In this document: positions 12,298-24,812 of the stretch, piece after piece
Position numbering within the stretch: position 1 is the first letter of the stretch
Layout of the letters: every line of letters begins with the position of its first letter
NCBI GenBank assembly: GCA_029216955.1
Contig: JANAVB010029819.1
Location: 35,488,831 to 35,552,830, forward strand
Direction of reading: 5' to 3'
DNA length: 64,000 nt
DNA from: Iris pallida
Lineage: Eukaryota > Streptophyta > Magnoliopsida > Asparagales > Iridaceae
Position numbers and translations under genes: made by a program
Notes under the pieces: generated by a model
What the model saw: only the letters and a program-made list of their open reading frames with translations
Databases searched by the model: none
Told to the model about the DNA's origin: nothing

Positions 12298-12764
12298 TTA
12301 CAGACTCTTCGTAGTTACATACAAAGAAGCAAAAAATGCTAAAATTGCAGTATAAGCTTTCAATAACGCGAGCGAGGCGGTGATAAAGCCAATCACTTCC
12401 TGGTTAAAAGGAAGCCACCGGGGATAAAGACCAGCACATGATTCCCCTATCTCCCCAGCTGGCCATGGGAGCAACCACGCTGTAGGCCTTGATATTCCTC
12501 GAAATGACAAGCAATCCAAATCCAGAAAGTAGAGGTCCAAGATGCCATTGACGCCCACGACATCCAGAGCATGGGAACGTCTCGAGATCCAGTGGTAGTT
12601 CTACTATAGCTTCTTCGGATGAAAAGGTTTGCCACCGACGACTGCCTCAAGCAAACTCCAGGGTCGTCAGCAGCCGAGTGTCGGACAAGCAAGGCCATTG
12701 TGGAAGTAGCTAAGTCTTCTCTTGGAAGGGGTAGTCCTTTATATAGACTATTCGTATGGTCCAA
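12298..12764 (-). other. Antisense ORF region in the TAT 3' end, copy 2
   Basis: Frames 12447-12764 (begins MDHTNSLYKGL) and 12298-12558 (begins MGVNGILDLYFLDLD) match copy 1 closely. The first reads on into WIWIACHFEEYQGL where copy 1 has a stop. The position between pol and the 3' LTR recalls the antisense gene of Grande-type TAT elements. No domain is recognised and coding status is unproven. Confidence 0.25.
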
Positions 12765-13082
12765 GCACGGGCCAGACGTCGGTCAGAAGGAAGCTTAAAA
12801 GCTAAGCCAAAGCTCCACTCCATGTTAGATGACAGTACTACGAGTGACCGAAGGATCGTAACTCTGAACCTCCTCTGCCAAAGAGATTCGCAATCCCTGC
12901 AAAGATGCAAGAGGCTGCAATATCCAGAAGTCATCAGGAGCTCTTGCTCTGAAATGATGACTCAAGACAATTAATGCTAAAGATCTAGGCGTGACACCAG
13001 CCATCACCCAGCTCGTATAATCCTGCCACGTGTTCATGCTTCTGTTCATAGTATCCCAAGCTTGACTCAAGTTCAGGACACT

Positions 13083-13095
13083 TTGAAGGGGGTCT
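13083..13095 (+). other. Polypurine tract of TAT copy 2
   Basis: TTGAAGGGGGTCT lies immediately before TGTAGAAGC, the first bases of the LTR. This is the expected plus-strand primer site and fixes the element's orientation. Confidence 0.7.
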
Positions 13096-13212
13096 TGTAG
13101 AAGCATTTAAAATCTCAGCTGATGACATCCCTTCGCCACAGAGTAGATGATACAAAGGCTCAGCCCAAGTGCTAAAAAGATAAAATAGAAAATATGAAAA
13201 GAAGTACAAAGG
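13096..13212 (+). repeat. Start of TAT 3' LTR, truncated
   Basis: It matches 6552-6665 of the solo LTR, then is cut at 13212 where M sequence resumes. Confidence 0.8.
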
Positions 13213-15204
13213 ATTTTCTACCCAAGCTCACATCACTCCGATTTTTAAATTTCGAGCATAGATTCCTCCTATTCGCTCTTGCAACACTTAGTCCAAGGGG
13301 TTCGAGTTATTCAGCAAAGCCATCCTACGGTAAGTCATGTTCAACCAATTCTACGACATATCAATATCGTTCGTCCAACAAGCAATTCATATGGTCTATC
13401 TCTTCGAACACGTTCGATAAAATCTATCCATCCATCATTCCCAAGTCAAGTATGCTACGACACGATTTATCACTAAGCCATAATCCTTATTCCATATTAC
13501 CTAAGTCGCTTATCATAATTCATGTATTCGTGTATTCGATCACCAGGTCGTCTAGCACGATAATATGTCACGCTCTAATCTTACGCAAGTTTGATTATCC
13601 ACGGTAGATATGAAATCACCATGCCAACACTCCCGTAGGATAATCATTCTCATCGGAACGCAACTCTTGCATTGAGTCTGGACTAATTCATTCTCGATAT
13701 ACAGATTAGATCTACTTAATCCTCAAGTTTACTTAATCGTCGGTTACAAGTCCGACCAATCCTCGAATTCACCTTCACATCAAACTACAAGTCGAAGCAA
13801 TCCAAATTGCCATACCCTGATCTTCCGAGTTCAATTATTTCCGTAACATGAATCACCATGTCAGTGCGCATATGGAACAATCGCCCCAAATTTGCATGAT
13901 GCATGTGCGAGGCTGGAGTTACGCTCGTACAAGACAAGATCGTCGACATTGTGGTTATCGTCGAAGAAATCAAGATACGTTCATTTTTATCCAAGCATTC
14001 ATTTTAATCAAAATTACAAGTATAATATCCATTAAAACAATAACACTTTATACGATTATTATTTCTCGAATTAGAGTACCTCCGAGTTATAGCATATCAA
14101 TCTTTGATATGGCTCAATACCATTGATGATAGGCATAACCTAACGATCTTCCTTTGCAACAAATTTTGAGTCGTGCAACTGATGCTATCATCCGAATTGG
14201 ATATACCATACTCTCCTCGATATTCAAGATCATAATTTAATCAATAATCCCTGAACTATTCACATAATCAATTCGTTCAAACTCATAATCAGATATGTTT
14301 ATTCAAATTATCTTAAGTCGTCGAGTAACATATTTTCTCAAAATGCATCGATCTATGTTAACTCAAATTATCGAGCAATATCTATTCCAATCCTTATAGT
14401 CATTCTTATATATTCGAATCATTCCTATGCACTCTATTATCCAATCATGCTAACTTTTCGTATACGATTCCTATCGATTTCCTCGATCAATTCATCCATT
14501 CTTACACCTTAGCTTTTCCTCAATTCAATCTGTCTTTTCTTATCACTTTGTATTTCGCACTCAGCGTAATCCTAATCTGAAGCACGCCGTTTTCCTTATT
14601 CATTCGAATCAAACTCATACTAACTTAAATCACTCATTTTAAGGCTTTACTTAATCGTCGCTTACTGATAGACTCGTTGGCACCCCGTATCCTCAATCGA
14701 TCGACATCCCCGAGGTTATCCCATACACCACTCAGGGATGAAGTTATTCGACAAATCCTCAAAATAAGTTTTGATTCATCATTCGATTACTTCAAATTTT
14801 TGTTCGAACCGTTCCTCAAAATCCAAGCACGCTCATATATATTGCATCGACGATAACGTCGTCTGATGGTTCTCCTATCAATAGCCATCCCGTATTCTAT
14901 AAGTCAAGTCAATTTTATCCCATTTGAAACAATTTGAGTTTCGTATACGACTTTTTCTAAGGTCAATGCAATTCTTGGTGTATATGCCTAGCTCGACTTA
15001 GCCAACCATGCTTACTTAAAGTTAACTTTGTTCAACCAATTTTCTTTTGTGATACTTTTCAAAATATATAGACTTATTGTATGGACATCCCGCGGAATAT
15101 TGAGAGAGAGCACACCAACGATATCGATTTGTGAAAGCAACACATCAGAGTTAAAGAATTCAATCGAGAGTCCAAGGATGTAAAGCCATACTCTGATACC
15201 ATTT
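13213..15204 (-). mobile_element. Internal region of element M, 5' side (includes repeat R2 copy b, 13213-14251)
   Basis: It runs from the M primer site down to the junction with the TAT fragment. No long ORF or domain is seen on either strand. The sequence is AT-rich with many short TCGA-containing words. 13213-14251 is the second copy of R2. The part from 14252 to 15190 is not repeated elsewhere in the window, apart from a short CACCACTCAG stretch also at 9665. Confidence 0.5.
15191..15201 (-). promoter_or_regulatory. tRNA-iMet-type primer-binding site of M
   Basis: The minus strand reads TGGTATCAGAG, starting 3 nt inside the LTR edge. This matches the 3' end of plant initiator tRNA-Met and shows that M is on the minus strand. 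Confidence 0.8.
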
Positions 15205-16966
15205 TGTCATGCCCCGGTCCCATAGGACCGATCGTCCTCGCTAAGGCGTGATGCCGCACGAGCCTAGATTATGCTCGTACAAGGCGGGTTCCATAACGGT
15301 CGATTACAACAGATTGTGAAGGACCCACGTTTTCCAGACGCCACATTCAAATGGGATAAAATTGCAACCGTGTACACCACATTCATGCCGAAGCACGTAT
15401 TTTTGCTATAGCCAAATCACGTATCTTTGCTATAGCCAAATCTTAGGCTCCATAATGGTGTTGCAACCGTATACACCTAACCCGTGCCGATTTATTGCTG
15501 GCGTACGCCGATTCAAGGCTGGCGCTTACTATAACTCATTCCTTCCGTATTAATTCATTGCTGGTACACGTCGATTCATGGCTGGCGTTTAAGGAACTAC
15601 ACCTTATTAACTCAACTCGTGCCGTGCTTGTACTATTTCTGATTCGAACGACAACATGCATACGGATTACCGCTCAACATACCAACTTATCTATATAAAA
15701 GGTTACTAGCAATGTCAAGCTATCTTGGACTTATAACTGGGTTAGACAGCGAATCCTCTTGCACCTATGCAAAAGTTTTCGAATTACCAGTGCCGATTTG
15801 CTGTTGGCACGCATCAATTCCTTACTAGCGTAGACTATATCTCTCTTCTTCTGGGCCGACATGATCCCGGTGCCTCGATGATCATTCGAGAAGACTACAC
15901 CTTGTCGATAAGTTGTCTATGACTACGCACCTACGGCGACTTCTAGATTCGACGTAAATGTAAGGCCTACAGATGATACAACTTGCTTTCTTTTTCTTAA
16001 ACTTCTTTATCCATGTCCATGCTTTCCATACTTCTTGAGAGACTCCAAGCCACGGGATCGGTCTCGATGACAAACAGCCGCGTGAACTTTTATATTCTTT
16101 GAAACACGAAGAATGACTATTGCATAGCCTTCTAGTTTGACTTGATACAGGGAACGACTACTGTATAGCCTTCCTAATAGACCTGAACAAACGTATTCCT
16201 TTGTGTCCCATTTATCGTGGCATACTTATCCTTGAACCGACCGTGGCTCGTGCCTTAGACTGACTTACATTCTATGTGACACCATCGTCCAAGTCATACT
16301 TTATATGACGAGCCTTGAGATCGTAGGACTATATGACTTTGACAACCGTAGAAAACATGGGACAATGCTTGCTTGCTATGGCTTCGATAGCCCAGCATAA
16401 CTTTTCCTAACTTAATCGTGCAACAACTTGACGAGCAAAGCTATGTCAAGCCATGCACGTTGGGAATGTGCCGTGTACGCATTCGACTTGAACAATCAAG
16501 TTCTTTGGGTGCCTAGACTTATGCCATAAGTCGTACGATATAACTTAACCCGTGGGACGAGGAAAGGCTATGCCAAGTCTTGGACGATGGGACCGTGCTT
16601 GATTTATCAAGCATTTATACGTGCGACGCCTATGACTTAGGCTAAGTTCTTAGCTTTGTGGCAGCTTAGCCCAACTTTCCTTCTCTTCAGCTATGGGACG
16701 AAGGACCGAGTGTCATTTTAAGAGCATACCGTACTATGATTCTAAGACGAACGTGGGACCTTTTATTATCAAGCCTACTTGTGCAGTTGAAAACTTTTGT
16801 TTTATTAGTGTGAATGCCAAGCTGAGGCAAGTTCACCGAAGCTACCCACCTGAGCGAGGAGTTGCCATGACCGAGTAGGACTTCGAGCAGGCTATTGTAT
16901 GGCTAAGTTCGAACGTCGTTGGCATTTCGATTCCTCTGATTGAGCTGAGCGGGATGGGGCATTACA
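15205..16966 (-). repeat. 5' LTR of element M
   Basis: On the minus strand it starts TGTAATGCCCC (16966) and ends GGGGCATGACA (15205), followed by the primer site. Its length is 1762 bp. It contains CTGGCG/GCCGATTC-type short repeats. It is homologous to the interrupted 3' LTR at 5528-9658. Confidence 0.8.
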
Positions 16967-19491
16967 CCTACAGCTTATCCAAAGTGATCAATACTTTATA
17001 GAATTAAGATTTATTAAGGTCTACTTACAACTATTGTCTAGTTCTGGATCCAAGGCACTGAACCCTGTCGTATAGGTTGCAGAATACATCAACAAATCTA
17101 GGCCCTACATTTTGATTTCTAAATGCTTTATATGTTATTGCTACCCAATGATTTTGTAGCACATATAAGGATACATATATTGGATACATCTTATGCTTAT
17201 AGCTACAAATGATTTGAATTTTTGTGTTGTTTGAGCTCTTTCGATTCCAGTGGATATACTTATATCGTCATAATATTTTATATTCTCTAAATCAATCTAT
17301 AATTTTGGATTGATCTTAATTTTATGCAAAGAGATATGAATTTCCTCTTTAGATCTTGACCTTCATTTTGTGGACAATATTATCTTTTTATGTTTTCACA
17401 AAAGGTAGCATATGTTGATCTATCTTGTCTATTGTGAGATACTATTGCATAGATCAATTTATGTTGCATAGATCAAATTATGTCATCTATTGACTTATAT
17501 GATTATTCATCATATTTTGATTTATAAATGCTAAATTTAAATATATTTTAATTGTTTCATCTTAAGTTGTCATTTAATGGATATTATCTATTTTGTCTAA
17601 AGATGATTGTTTGTCGTATTCATGATACTCTTTTTATTAAGCTTTTATTATTCTCTTCTTATTCAAGTTACTAACTGCCTATAGCGGTAATTCTTTGCGG
17701 GAGAAAAGGAATTTTTCTCCCTCTCGAAGTGTTTCTTTTCTTTAACCATACGGTTATCAGATGAACACAGTGCTAAGGTTTTAAAAGTGAAGAAATAAAC
17801 TTTGATAAGAAGAACTAATATTTTTTTATATTAGTTTCCTACTTCTGGAAATATTTTTTCTGGATTTTTAAATATGCCAATACTATTAATTTTGGATATA
17901 TCCATGTAAAGGGGGAGCAACTAATAGTTTCAAATCAAATATTCCCTTGTCATGCCATATATCTAGAATACTATTGATTTCAATATTTATCTAGTCCTGT
18001 TTTATTCGTTCAAGATGGACTATTTATGATTTATGGATTCTTTTATTAAACTTGTTTTAGTGATACAAGAATTCGAATCGTCAGCTGTCAGTCTGAGGAC
18101 CAAATGGACACATTCGAACATTGTATTAAGATAATTTTTAAAAATAAATTTTGTGTTCAAAAGTCTTTTTGATTTCTCTCTGTTATTTTGAATCTGTCTG
18201 TTACTTGAATGTTATTATTAAGAAAGTTTTCAAAAATCCTTTATTGTTTTAAATTATTTTCTGTTATTCAAATATTTCTTATATATTTTTATTGGAAATA
18301 TATTTTATTTTTTCATCTTTAAGCGTTTATTTATTAGATATTTCTTTTACTTGCCTAAAGATGATATTTTGCTTTAAGTCTGTAACTTTAATCATAAGGG
18401 ATGAAATATGCATATTTCTGGTATCCTTTAGATTTCGTAATTATTGATTTTATCTATCTTATGCATATAATTTCTTTTGAACTAGATACACATATTTTAA
18501 GGTGAAGCAATTAATTATTTTAATTCTTTTATGCACTTAATATGTGGTATACCTAATTCATCATGGACATATATTCTTTTACTTAAAATATCTTGTTGAG
18601 TTGTTCATGATTTTTTTTTTCTTTTAGTAAAGTTTATGAGAGAATATATAATTTTTATTATTTTCTTGGTTCTCTTATTTTTATGTGTTTATCTTGTCTT
18701 GATTTTCTTACCTTGATAATTATTGAGCTATTATTATTTTAGTTTTTTTTATTGAGTTTTTATTTCAAAGTTCATGATTATCTATATTTAGTCCAGTAAT
18801 ATTTTGCGGGAGAGCATTCAAGTCGACTGAATTTCTCATTCTCAAGTATTTTGTCTTCATTACCTTCATGTTTATCTAATGGATTTATATATATCATGCT
18901 AATGTAATTGAATTCAAATGCATGAACTTTGGTATAACTTTTGCATAGATTTTAGTATATTTTGATTTCTTTTCGATGATTATACTCCTTATGGAATTGA
19001 TTCACTAGTTTGTATGGGTAAATTATGAATCATATTTTTTTGTGATAATTATTAAAAGCCTTATTATTTCTTCTAAATATTCTCTATTTGGTATTTTATA
19101 TTGGTATACTAATTCTAGGAATTTTTAATCTTCATGGATTATTTATGACCAATGATTAAATTCTTCTATATTGGTATCTATCTTTTATTACAATCCTTTA
19201 TTGGTTTTCTTCAAAACTATAGTTTTATTCTTTCTTAGATTGTGTTTTGAATAGTTTGTTTCAAATTTCTACCAAGATCATTGTTCATGATTATTTCTGC
19301 CTTCCTTCTATAATGATTTATTTCCTTTTATATCTTATTACGGGGGAGCTTATTTTTTTATCGTGTAAAAGGGGGAGAAATAAGTTTAAGTTAGCACCTA
19401 ATCTTCAAGTAATATGTGTTTATTAGTGATACATGCACCTATCGTATCTATCTTAAACTTAACCGATTTGCCATAATAAAAAAAGAGAGAT
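16967..19491 (+). mobile_element. 3' noncoding internal region of Copia element H
   Basis: This 2.5-kb AT-rich stretch leads to a polypurine tract and the H LTR. It contains several GGGGGAG words (17910, 19341, 19372) and GCGGGAGA words (17697, 18807), like the long region between RNase H and the 3' LTR in SIRE/Maximus-type Copia elements. No ORF over 60 codons is present. Its left edge is cut by M. Confidence 0.5.
19478..19491 (+). other. Polypurine tract of Copia H
   Basis: AAAAAAAGAGAGAT lies directly before TGTTAGCCC, marking the LTR as the 3' copy. Confidence 0.7.
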
Positions 19492-20310
19492 TGTTAGCCC
19501 AATGATTATATCATATTTTTGAATATGGCTAATCAATTAAGTCTAACATAATGACATCACTAATATTCCTATCTTCATTTCATATTGCTACTTAAACTTA
19601 GCATTATCCTAATGTTCTATATCATATTTCTGTGATTGTATCATAATGCATCATAGTATTTTGTTCGTCTAACATGTATTTGCAGACATGCAGTAAGTAT
19701 GATCAAATATGATAAAATTAGGACATATGCAATGGAGAATTATTAATGGGCCAAAGACGGCGTTACATAAGAAGATTTCTCTGAACTGCCTAGCGACCTA
19801 TCCGGGGCCTCGCATTGGAGGTTCCGCTGCCTGGTCAGCGGACATGGGTCGAGGGGGCAGTGTCCCCTATGAGAGTTCGGGGGCGAAGCCCCTGAAAGGT
19901 ATTCAGATTTTTAGATCTATTTATCTTTAGACATCTGCCGTCAAGGAAAATAGCGTCTTCAAGTCTGTTCAAAGATGTCATAAAAGGACTATTCATTTTT
20001 CTATTTTTTCTGTATTTTTCTATTTATTGAGTCTAGATAATTGGTGAGTCGGGATCACTAGCAAGTCTATCCTGAACCAAGCCTATCCTCTATCCTGAAT
20101 CAAACCAACATCCAAAAATCTTGTTGAACCAAAACTGACCTGAAATCAGCCTAACCGAACTCGGCCAGAGTTCTGCCTGAACTCGGTCCGAACTCGGTCC
20201 ACTTAAATTTCTTTTGATCAGCAGCAAATTCCTACTCCTTCGGATCTGCAACATTCAAAATTATGAACGTTAACCCTACGAGTTCTGCCCGAACTCTGTC
20301 ATAAAAAATC

Positions 20311-20319
20311 TATAAATAG
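20311..20319 (+). promoter_or_regulatory. TATA box of Copia H LTR
   Basis: TATAAATAG lies 14 bp after the palindrome and 22 bp before the T insertion point. T therefore sits at or just after the expected transcription start. Confidence 0.7.
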
Positions 20320-20341
20320 AGAAGAATTTGTCATTTCTAAT

Positions 20342-23021
20342 TGTCACCCCCCATTTCCTGTATTTCGTATTTGTACTCGTAATTTAATTTTTGGCACGTA
20401 TTTTATTTTCTCGACTTGCGGATTTTGGTTTCTCGTAAATGGGTTTTAGACCATGGCTTGGTTTTATTTTGTGGAGTTGGTTGGTTTGGTTTGGTTCTTC
20501 ATTAGTGGAACACCTTAGCCTATTCTCCCCCTCCATTCCATCACAACCACCCTCATTAAAACCTACCAACCTTTTCTCTCTCCTCCATAACTCCATTAAT
20601 TCTTTCAACTTCTTCTTCTTCCTTCTTCCACACAACTCCCCAATCCATAGGCAAGTGCACCTTGCCATCAAATAAGCACCACTTTTTATTTGTCCATTAG
20701 CTAGATTAGGCCATGGAGAACAACTTTAGAACTTGACATTTTGTGATTTGGAGCTTTCATTTTTCTAGATCTAGGTTTTGACTATTTTCGGATTTACATG
20801 GTTTTGATCTATTTTGGTTGGATTTTTGTGGGTTTTGATGCTTCCATGTGGAAGAGAATTCAATTTTACTCAAGTTAGACCTTTGAAAATCTAGACTTGG
20901 TTTTGATTTGGCTAAGATATGAAGTTTTGAACCTTAGGGTTCTTGGAGTCTTCTTCTCGGCCTGGAGAAGAAGACAACAGCCTGCGCTCTTTAGCGCAAG
21001 GCTGGATTGCGCATCCCCCTCGGCCAGCGCTCTTTAGCGCAGCGCCGACCGCGTAGCTTGCCCCTTGGCGAACTGCGCTCAACCCGAGTGCGCATGGATT
21101 CATGCGCAGTCTGCTCATGCGTAGTCTGCTCATGTGCAGTCTGCTCATGCGCAGTCTGCTCATGCGCAATCTATCCTTGCGTACTCCACTCATGCGTAAT
21201 CTGACCCTGCACCATCTATTCCTGTGCCACCTGATCCAGCGGAATCCATCTGCTGCGCCATCCACCCCTGCGCAGCTCACCCTGCGCAGCTTCCCCCTGC
21301 GCAGCTCACCCTGCGCAGCTCACCCTGCGCACTTGGCACCCTGTGCAGCTCACCCTGCGTAGCTCACCCTGCGCACTTGGCACCCTGTGCAGTACATACC
21401 CTGCACAACCTACTTGTCTATGATGAATTTGTTATTTCCTGATCTTGGCCCTTCTATAGTCCTATTTATATTAGTATTTTATTAGATATTTTACGCCCAT
21501 TTTATATCCTTACGCCTTTTTGACATGAACTTGATTTTGCTTAATATATTGGGAATGACTATTGTACATAGCATGGTATGACAAGGAACTAGCATAACAC
21601 GACTGTGACTCGTAGTGGTGCACTCCTGACAGTACCCTGACATGAATTATCTTGATAACTTGATAGTGGCCCGTGGCGGCGCACTCCTGACTTGACTTGA
21701 CTTGTAACTTGTAATTAACTCGTATAATCAACTTGACACCGTGGGTGTTCCTGCTTGCTTGTTTGTACAATCCACTTATCTTGTCTTGCATCATGTCTAG
21801 GACGCGACTTCCTGGGTACCACGGCCAGGGACTCGCGCTAAATTGGATTAGGCTAATTATTAGATCAAACTAGAACATGGAGAATTCCCTGTCACAGACA
21901 ATCTCGTTATCTGGGCGCTTTAATGGACTTGTAGCTTGCCGACGAGTAGAGCATATTTCCAGCACACTGTCATGTGTTGCACCCTCTAAGTCACCTAAGG
22001 GTACATTTGTCTCCCGGGCAATGTACCCACCTATAACTCTCAACCCGCGGAAGGATAACTGGATGGTCTGTAGGGCTTAGGACTGGAGTTTCTCACTTGC
22101 ATCTTGTTAGTAATTAAGGCTTGTGATAACCCTAGTTAGTTAAAGTAGTAAGCCGTAGTACTTGCCTGGCCGATTGTGAATGAATGGTGTCCAGCTATGT
22201 CTAAGTCTTGTCTAGCCCCTGCACCTAGAACTCTTGATCTTGATTGCTTTACTTATTTCTAACGATAAATGGGTAGAGACAGTGAGCTATTCAGGCGAAG
22301 GGGTACAATCCCGGACCTTGTTTGGTTTAAGGATTGTAACCTGGCTCCCGGAATGGTTCCACGTCCCTAGTCGTTTATCGCCCTGTGTACTTTACTACTT
22401 GTATTTTTATTCCTTATGTTCTAATATGCTGGCTTTTGTTCTTATTTGTGGCCTCCTTTGTGGCACTTGCTCTTTCTGGGGTTTGACCCAGCTGGTTTTG
22501 TGTGGCCAGATTTCGGAGCAGCTTCCGAGGATCTACCAAGCTTCCAGCCCAATGGTGACAACTAGACGGAACCCGGGCCAAGAGTGGATTTTCCTTTTTG
22601 TTTCACCCACTTATATGTAAATTTATTCTTTGAGGCGTTTAGCCGACGAGCACCTGTTAGCTCGATGCACATTTACTTACTGTCTGCCTACGGGCTGTAA
22701 ACATGATTAACAAATCCTAGGGTTGATCATGTATGACTGAACTCTTGCTAGTCCTATCATTTTGTACGACTAGCTTCATGATCATCCAATATGTAATATT
22801 TGGGACGCCTTATATATATATATTTGATGCTCTAACATCTTGTAACTCTGTTAATTGCTTGAGATTGAGACAATAGGCTTGACCTTAAGAGACTGCTGGC
22901 TTGTAGTAAACCCTCATATCTAGATAGCCGTGACCGTATAGTTGAGATGTATTCTATTTCAATATACGTAGCTGGCTATGTCTGCCCCCGCTCTCCAGTA
23001 TTCTGGTTCTGGGGCATGACA
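20342..23021 (+). repeat. 5' LTR of Gypsy T
   Basis: It is 2680 bp, TGTCACCCC to GGGGCATGACA. It contains a GC-rich minisatellite and two GCGCTCTTTAGCGC hairpins (about 20985 and 21028). A 128-codon ORF (22234-22620) is also present in the 3' LTR but has no recognised domain. Confidence 0.93.
21090..21395 (+). repeat. GC-rich minisatellite in the T 5' LTR
   Basis: About five units of a 15-mer like CATGCGCAGTCTGCT (to about 21170) are followed by CTGCGCAGCTCACC units and two longer CGCACTTGGCACCCTG units. The 3' LTR array (28790-29125) differs in unit number. Proline/alanine- or cysteine-rich ORFs here are repeat artefacts. Confidence 0.85.
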
Positions 23022-23029
23022 TGGTTTAA

Positions 23030-23048
23030 GTGGTGGCCCATGCAGGTC
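23030..23048 (+). promoter_or_regulatory. Candidate primer-binding site or leader motif of T
   Basis: GTGGTGGCCCATGCAGGTC begins 9 nt after the LTR and is identical to the motif of F. Directly at the LTR edge there is only TGGT, with no TGGTATCAGAGC. Confidence 0.4.
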
Positions 23049-23315
23049 TTGGCATTCAAAAAATGTGAGGGTTTACCGAATAGATGTCTCAATCAATATT
23101 CGTCCTTGATCTCTGCTCGTATCTTCAAATCCCTGAGATTCTTGACCTGGTCACACGCTTGTATCATTGATCTGTCCTGGTCCTTCCTTATTGTTCCCTA
23201 TGTCGTCTTCTTCAGCGGCATTACTCCCGGACCTGCCAACCAGCCAGAGGAAGCTCGACAAGCACCCCAGCGCCAGGAAGATCAAGCTCAGCACTCTGGA
23301 GTAGCCTCCCGAGTT

Positions 23316-24812
23316 ATGCTTTCCGGAGGCTCAGAACCTCCAGTTCAGGAAGCTCCGCCCGCTCAACCAGCTAGACAGGATGAGGGACCATTGGTAGGGC
23401 TTATCAGAGAACTGCTTGCATCCCAAGATCGTCGAGGCGACGCCTTGCACCAGGAAGTTCATGATGCACTAAACCGAGGAGGTCCCCAAGGGAATCAGGC
23501 GGCCAACAGTTTCAAGCGCTTGAACCCTCCCTTCTTTGACGGCAGTGAAGATGCGATTGCCGCAGACGCTTGGCTTCAGGATACCGAGGTGGTTCTAGAA
23601 GCAGCTAGGACACCTGAGAATGAGAAGGTGGCGGTGGTACGCCTACAGTTGTTAGACTTGGCTCGCGATTGGTGGACAGCTCAGGCCATGGGGTTAGCAG
23701 CACCAGTCACTTGGGCGACGTTCAGAGAGAGGTTCCAGACAAAGTACTTCGACGCGGTGGCACGGTACGACCTGCAGACCCGGTTCACCAACTTGAAGCA
23801 AGGAGGCAGGACGGTCGATGGCTATGCGACCGAGTTTTCCAGGCTGAGTAGGTTCGCCCCCACCTTGGTGGCAACCGAGTTCGATAGGGCTCAGCGATTC
23901 CAGCAAGGGCTGCACTTAGAGATATTATTGGCTGTGGAGCAGTTCGAGCACCAGATGTTCGATGCAGTATTGAAGGCAGCAAGGAGGCATGAGTATACCT
24001 CCCGGAGAATTATGGACAGGACCGGAGGCAGGAAGCGGTCCCACAACCAGATGCACCAATCTTCAGCTCCAGCCCCGGCAGCTAGGGGTATAACCATTGG
24101 AACTCCGAGGCGGGCGGCCTCAGTGACGTCGGTTCGGCATTCAACCCCGACGTATCCACAGCAGCAGAAGCAGAAGCAGTCTTCCGCGGTAGGATGTTCT
24201 CATTACGGAAAGCCGGGCCATGTAGTGGCAGAGTGTCGTAGGGCACAGGGGTTGTGCCTGGCTTGTGGAGGAGTAGACCACCAGATAGGGACCTGCCCGA
24301 ATAGGGGAGGTCCATCATCATCCAACCTTTCTAGTTCTTCGGTGAGAGGACCAGCCCCAGTTCCAGTCCAGCAGCAGCAGCAGCAGTACCCGAGGCCATT
24401 GTTGCCTCAGGTCCAGGCCTTTCAGCAGCAGAACCAGCAGCAGATCACCCAGGCTCCAGCACAGAACCGACAGAGGGGTTTCCAGCAAAGAGGACCCGCA
24501 GCTAGAGGTCAGGCTATGATGATGACCATGGAAGAAGAAGTTGCACCAGGTGAGGTAGTGGCAGGTACTATTCTCGTCAACACCTTTCCAGCATCTTTAT
24601 TATTTGATTCTGGTGCATCGCATTCATTCATGTCTGCACGATTCGCGACACGGATAGGATTGGAGCCCGAGTCATTATCAGTGAGGCTCAATATACTTAC
24701 TGGTAATGGTCTTGTGGGAGTAGATCGAGTATTTTCCTCGTGTCGGATCGTAGTTAGCGGTAGGGAGTTCCCCGCTAGATTCATAGAGTTCCTATGGCAG
24801 ACTATGATATAG
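23316..24812 (+). CDS. gag: Gag-protease of Gypsy T
   Basis: Gag forms the virus-like particle and protease cleaves the polyprotein. The retrotransposon gag domain includes [39 protein letters not shown] and [13 protein letters not shown]. Two zinc knuckles follow: the first, [14 protein letters not shown], has Tyr where Cys is usual; the second, [14 protein letters not shown], is canonical. A Gln/Pro-rich linker leads to the aspartic protease with [11 protein letters not shown] (Asp codon 24606-24608). The start is uncertain: 23316 is the first ATG before the conserved part, but the frame is open upstream into the LTR. Another ATG at 23200 lies in a different frame. The frame shifts at about 24785, inside the protease-RT linker, and ends at 24812, overlapping the pol frame by 19 bp. 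Confidence 0.85.
   Translation: MLSGGSEPPVQEAPPAQPARQDEGPLVGLIRELLASQDRRGDALHQEVHDALNRGGPQGNQAANSFKRLNPPFFDGSEDAIAADAWLQDTEVVLEAARTPENEKVAVVRLQLLDLARDWWTAQAMGLAAPVTWATFRERFQTKYFDAVARYDLQTRFTNLKQGGRTVDGYATEFSRLSRFAPTLVATEFDRAQRFQQGLHLEILLAVEQFEHQMFDAVLKAARRHEYTSRRIMDRTGGRKRSHNQMHQSSAPAPAARGITIGTPRRAASVTSVRHSTPTYPQQQKQKQSSAVGCSHYGKPGHVVAECRRAQGLCLACGGVDHQIGTCPNRGGPSSSNLSSSSVRGPAPVPVQQQQQQYPRPLLPQVQAFQQQNQQQITQAPAQNRQRGFQQRGPAARGQAMMMTMEEEVAPGEVVAGTILVNTFPASLLFDSGASHSFMSARFATRIGLEPESLSVRLNILTGNGLVGVDRVFSSCRIVVSGREFPARFIEFLWQTMI

Larger units (their letters stand above)
11231..13212 (+). mobile_element. TAT-type Gypsy fragment, copy 2 (pol end, 3' region, start of 3' LTR)
   Basis: In order it holds an open stretch of unknown identity (11250-11572), the integrase C-terminus, the four-copy 20-mer region, the antisense ORF region, a polypurine tract and the first 117 bases of the 3' LTR. 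Both edges are truncations against M sequence (repeat R2). A 17-bp tandem duplication (GAGGCACTCACACTCTT) lies at 11423-11456. Confidence 0.75.

Noticed and set aside
16967..19491. Host intergenic DNA or gene
   Set aside because: It leads straight into a polypurine tract and LTR and carries GGGGGAG words, so it is better read as Copia H noncoding interior.
22234..22620. 128-codon ORF present in both T LTRs (also 29954-30340)
   Set aside because: Conservation is explained by LTR identity, and the composition is hydrophobic without a known motif.
24770..24812. Programmed -1 frameshift between gag-protease and pol of T
   Set aside because: No classic slippery heptamer is visible at the overlap, and chromoviruses of this type usually have one continuous frame. 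A simple 1-nt deletion is more likely.
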